Source: Bacillota bacterium
GTDB lineage: Bacteria > Bacillota > Clostridia > Oscillospirales > Acutalibacteraceae
NCBI GenBank assembly: GCA_023390175.1
Contig: JAEWDK010000024.1
Coordinates: forward strand, 434,001-498,000
Length of the DNA: 64,000 nt
Reading direction: 5' to 3'
Shown: in pieces, positions 61,452 through 64,000 of the stretch
Position numbering within the stretch: position 1 is the first letter of the stretch
How the letters are laid out: every line of letters begins with the position of its first letter
The notes under the pieces: model-generated
Told to the model about the DNA's origin: nothing
The model's database searches: none
The model's input: the letters and a program-made list of their open reading frames with translations, nothing else
Made by a program: the position numbers and the translations under genes

Positions 61452-62294
61452 TTACTGTTTTTTTAAACCCGCCTTGCACTTTTTCAGTGCCGTCAGCTGG
61501 TCGTCCGGCGTTACACAGGTACCGATCGGCATTTTTACTGTTGTGTACATGCCGTGGAAATCTGTGCCGCCCGTCATAATGAGCCCGTATTTTTGTGCCA
61601 CGGCAATAAACTTTTCCTCATCGCCGGGTTTATTGCGCGGGTGCCAAACCTCAACGCCTTCAATTTCATGATTTGCCGCAAGCTGTTCCAGTAAATCATA
61701 GCTGTCATATTCACCGGGATGCGCCAAAACCGCTACGCCGCCGGCTTCATGTACCTGCGCAATCACATCATGAACATCCGGATAGCTGACGCTGCAATAA
61801 GCCAAACCGGTTTTGGAGTTAAATAATTTCTGGTAGGTCGCACCGAAAAAATCCTCGGCGTAGCCTGCGTCAATCAGAGCATGCATGATGTGCTGTTTAA
61901 AAATATTGCTGCTGCCGTGAGCGCGGCGCATAATCATTTCAGCCGAAATAGGGTAAATGCGCATTACCTTGCGCACCATGACCCTGGCAGCCTGACGGCG
62001 GCTGTCCCCCGTTCGTTTGCACAGGCCTTCCAAACGGTCGGTGCAATCGCTGAGGTAGCACAAAACATGCGCTTTACGGCCGGTTGCGGGGTCAACAGTC
62101 GATAACTCAACCCCGGAAATCACTTCAACGCCATGCCTTTCACCAAATATTTTCGCCCGGGTGGAACCTGCAAACGTGTCGTGATCTGTGATGGCTATCG
62201 TGGAAATCCCGCATTCTTTGGCAAGCAGAACCACTTCATCAATTGCAACCGAACCATCGGACATTTTTGTGTGACAATGCAAATCTGCAGCCAC
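61452..62294 (-). CDS. PHP-domain phosphoesterase (YciV/TrpH type)
   Basis: 280 residues, full PHP domain: ADLHCHTKMSDGS (3-15), AITDHDTFAGS near 36, GVELSTVD near 61, VLAHPGEYD near 196, and GGTDFHGMY near 248 supply the metal ligands. Relatives are 5'-3' exonucleases or nucleoside 3',5'-bisphosphate phosphatases (RNase AM). Co-transcribed with the TSCPD gene. Confidence 0.9.
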   Translation of the reverse strand: MAADLHCHTKMSDGSVAIDEVVLLAKECGISTIAITDHDTFAGSTRAKIFGERHGVEVISGVELSTVDPATGRKAHVLCYLSDCTDRLEGLCKRTGDSRRQAARVMVRKVMRIYPISAEMIMRRAHGSSNIFKQHIMHALIDAGYAEDFFGATYQKLFNSKTGLAYCSVSYPDVHDVIAQVHEAGGVAVLAHPGEYDSYDLLEQLAANHEIEGVEVWHPRNKPGDEEKFIAVAQKYGLIMTGGTDFHGMYTTVKMPIGTCVTPDDQLTALKKCKAGLKKQ

Positions 62295-62376
62295 TCAATC
62301 ACCTTCCAGTCTTAATCATTCATTATATTATACAACACTATTATAATACAATATCGCAATTAAGGCAAATTTGGTG

Positions 62377-63174
62377 TTATTTCAGCAGTTTTTCAGGCGT
62401 GAACAAACGGGAAGCAAGCAGAAGAAGGATGAAATCAATTACAATCATACCTAAGGATACGAAAAGAAGAATCAGCGCGTTAAGCTGAAAGAGCCCGGTA
62501 AACTGGCCGACAAAAAGTAAAATAAACGGAAGGACAATATAACCGGAGGTTTGAATGGATTCCATGTAACTTTTGCTTTTGCCTGAAACCATAACCATAA
62601 AGATTACGCCGAAAACAGTGACTGCGGGCGCCAAAAGCAATAACAGTACAAGCCAGTTCCAATTCAGGAAAAACGGCATTTTCAATAGAATGTCCCCGGT
62701 TGAAATCACAATTGTAAAGACAAAAAACGAGATTGCCGTTGAAATTGCGGATAAAATAATGCAGCCAAGTACCTTGGCGCGAAAAATCTGTTTTACGCTC
62801 AGCGGAGTTAAGAGCAGCGTTTCAATTGTGCTGCGCTCTTTTTCACCGACAAAGCTGCACGACGCCGAAACGGTGGAGTTCATCAGCGGTATCATTAAAA
62901 AGAACATCGGGCACAGAAGATTTGTCATAAGATAGAACATGCTCTGCTGAACCGTATAGCCCTGAGCCTCCGGCGGGAGCATCTGCATCATTTTATCCAA
63001 ACCGTTTATCTGATCGGTCGGGATGAAAAAAATCAGTACAAGATACATAACGGGCAAAGCAACCATAAGAATGACAGGCAAAGCAATCAGTGTGCTTCGC
63101 GCCATTTTTGTGTTCCAGACTTCACCGAAATCCTTCTTTACAATTGCCTGTTCCTCTGTTGAAATAAATTTCAT
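62377..63174 (-). CDS. ABC-2 type transporter permease
   Basis: 265 residues with six membrane helices. After the first helix there is an outside loop (about 50-80), then SCSFVGEKERSTIETLLLTPLSVKQIFRAKVLG, the typical ABC-2/NatB-like cytoplasmic signature, at about 105-140. Substrate unknown (sodium, lipid or peptide export in relatives). ATGA overlap with the ATPase gene. Confidence 0.9.
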   Translation of the reverse strand: MKFISTEEQAIVKKDFGEVWNTKMARSTLIALPVILMVALPVMYLVLIFFIPTDQINGLDKMMQMLPPEAQGYTVQQSMFYLMTNLLCPMFFLMIPLMNSTVSASCSFVGEKERSTIETLLLTPLSVKQIFRAKVLGCIILSAISTAISFFVFTIVISTGDILLKMPFFLNWNWLVLLLLLAPAVTVFGVIFMVMVSGKSKSYMESIQTSGYIVLPFILLFVGQFTGLFQLNALILLFVSLGMIVIDFILLLLASRLFTPEKLLK

Positions 63175-64000
63175 TGCCGCGCCTCCTGACGTTCCACGTA
63201 CCCGAAATAAACTTCTTCCAAAGTCGGCTGAATCAGCCGCGCTTCAAAAACGGAATGACCGCCGTCAACCACCTGTTTGAGCAACTTCGGCATTTCGTCC
63301 TCCCGGAGCACATCGGTCTGCCACCAGCCGTTCTCAAGGTTAAAGCCCTCCAGCATGTCACCGGCAGGCAGACGGAAGCCGGCCTTGATATGGCAGCCTA
63401 TGTCGTCGCAAAGCGACTGAAGATCACCCGAGGCAAGAAGCTCTCCCCTGTTCAGAATCCCGTAGCCGCTGCAAAGATCCTGTGCGTAACGCAGCTGGTG
63501 CGTGCAGAGAAATACCGTGGTGCCCACGTTTTTTGCAAGCTCGGAAATCAGTTCGTTGACGGATTGGGAGGACTCCGGGTCAAGCCCGCTGGTAGGCTCA
63601 TCCAAAAACAGAACCTGCGGCCAGTTGACCAAGGCGCGCGCAAGGGAAAGGCGCTGCGCCATACCGGTGGAATAGGCGTTCAGCTTTTTATCGCGTGCAT
63701 CCCATAAATCCAGCTGTTTTAGAAGTTCGCCCGCCCGCTGCGCGCAGGCGTCCTGCTTCATGCCGGCGGTCTGTGCAAAGAAAACGAGGTTTTCCATTCC
63801 GGTCATTTGGCCGTACATTCTTGCGCTTTCCGTCATAACACCGCAGACGCGGTGAACCTCGCACGGTTCCTTCGCCGGCGACAGGTCAAGCACCGAGCAT
63901 TCGCCTTCGGTCGGCTTGAGCAAACCGGTCAGCAGCTTTACGGTAGTTGTCTTGCCCGCACCGTTCGGCCCTAAAAACCCGAACACCCCTCCCTGGGGAA
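63171..64000 (-). CDS. ABC transporter ATP-binding protein (partial, N-terminus outside window)
   Basis: The frame stays open to the right edge, so the true start lies outside. Walker A FLGPNGAGKTT, the Q-loop region CGVMTESARMYGQMTGMENL, signature LNAYSTGMAQRLSLARALV, Walker B VLFLDEPTSGLDP, and the switch His in LCTHQLRYAQDL are all seen. The C-terminal part matches CcmA/NatA-type exporters. Pairs with the permease that follows. Confidence 0.95.
   Translation of the reverse strand, partial: PQGGVFGFLGPNGAGKTTTVKLLTGLLKPTEGECSVLDLSPAKEPCEVHRVCGVMTESARMYGQMTGMENLVFFAQTAGMKQDACAQRAGELLKQLDLWDARDKKLNAYSTGMAQRLSLARALVNWPQVLFLDEPTSGLDPESSQSVNELISELAKNVGTTVFLCTHQLRYAQDLCSGYGILNRGELLASGDLQSLCDDIGCHIKAGFRLPAGDMLEGFNLENGWWQTDVLREDEMPKLLKQVVDGGHSVFEARLIQPTLEEVYFGYVERQEARQ

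Noticed and set aside
1..64000. Mobile elements, prophage, tRNA or rRNA genes
   Set aside because: No transposase, integrase, target duplication, cloverleaf-like TTCRA block or rRNA stretch was recognised in any gap between genes.

Overview
The window is a gene-dense stretch of chromosome, roughly half G+C, from an endospore-forming, fermentative, Gram-positive Clostridium-type bacterium. The evidence is the mix of spoIIR, a YtaF-like sporulation gene, addAB, the infC-rpmI-rplT operon, mcsA/mcsB, a V-type ATPase operon, acetate kinase, formate-THF ligase and Rex. I would place it in the Oscillospiraceae/Ruminococcaceae (Caproiciproducens-like), but that is an impression from gene content, not a test. 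I see no insertion sequence, prophage, CRISPR array, rRNA or tRNA gene. The region looks like core genome.

Left part (1-16 kb), mostly minus strand: addB-addA (double-strand break repair) lead into infC-rpmI-rplT (IF3, L35, L20), a SpoU-type RNA methylase and dprA, which is cut by the window edge. infC appears to start at ATT, and its promoter lies inside the end of addA. Then come spoIIR, a short plus-strand VanZ-like/CMD pair, an Lrp regulator-aminotransferase-ispE operon, and hisJ.

Middle (15.6-44 kb): an ACT domain/UPF0210 pair is followed by a nine-gene V-type ATPase operon in the order H/G-like, C, I, K, F, E, A, B, D. ackA and tmcAL are divergent, with apparently overlapping promoters. 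A minus-strand operon fhs-tsaE-tsaB-rpiB-upp links one-carbon metabolism, tRNA t6A modification and nucleotide salvage. RodA, YtaF, a DUF3006/ComEC-like pair, a YgiQ-type radical SAM protein, FtsK/SpoIIIE, UppP and TepA follow.

Right part (44-64 kb): acn-icd-rex forms the oxidative citrate branch to 2-oxoglutarate together with its likely redox repressor, and a Rex-like operator sits on the transcription start. After this come lemA with a DUF2207 gene, pyrG behind a promoter buried in a large palindrome, a cyclophilin lipoprotein, an S1-domain protein, a coiled-coil orphan, an XRE regulator and a minimal chemoreceptor. mcsA-mcsB are coupled to an unknown helical-repeat gene instead of clpC. 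The end holds a tiny Cys-rich membrane protein, a TSCPD protein, a PHP phosphoesterase and an ABC exporter cut by the right edge.

No wholly new multi-gene system is obvious. The best leads are the third gene of the mcsAB operon, the Rex-controlled acn-icd-rex operon, the pyrG palindrome, the shared ackA/tmcAL promoter and the ACT-UPF0210 pair.
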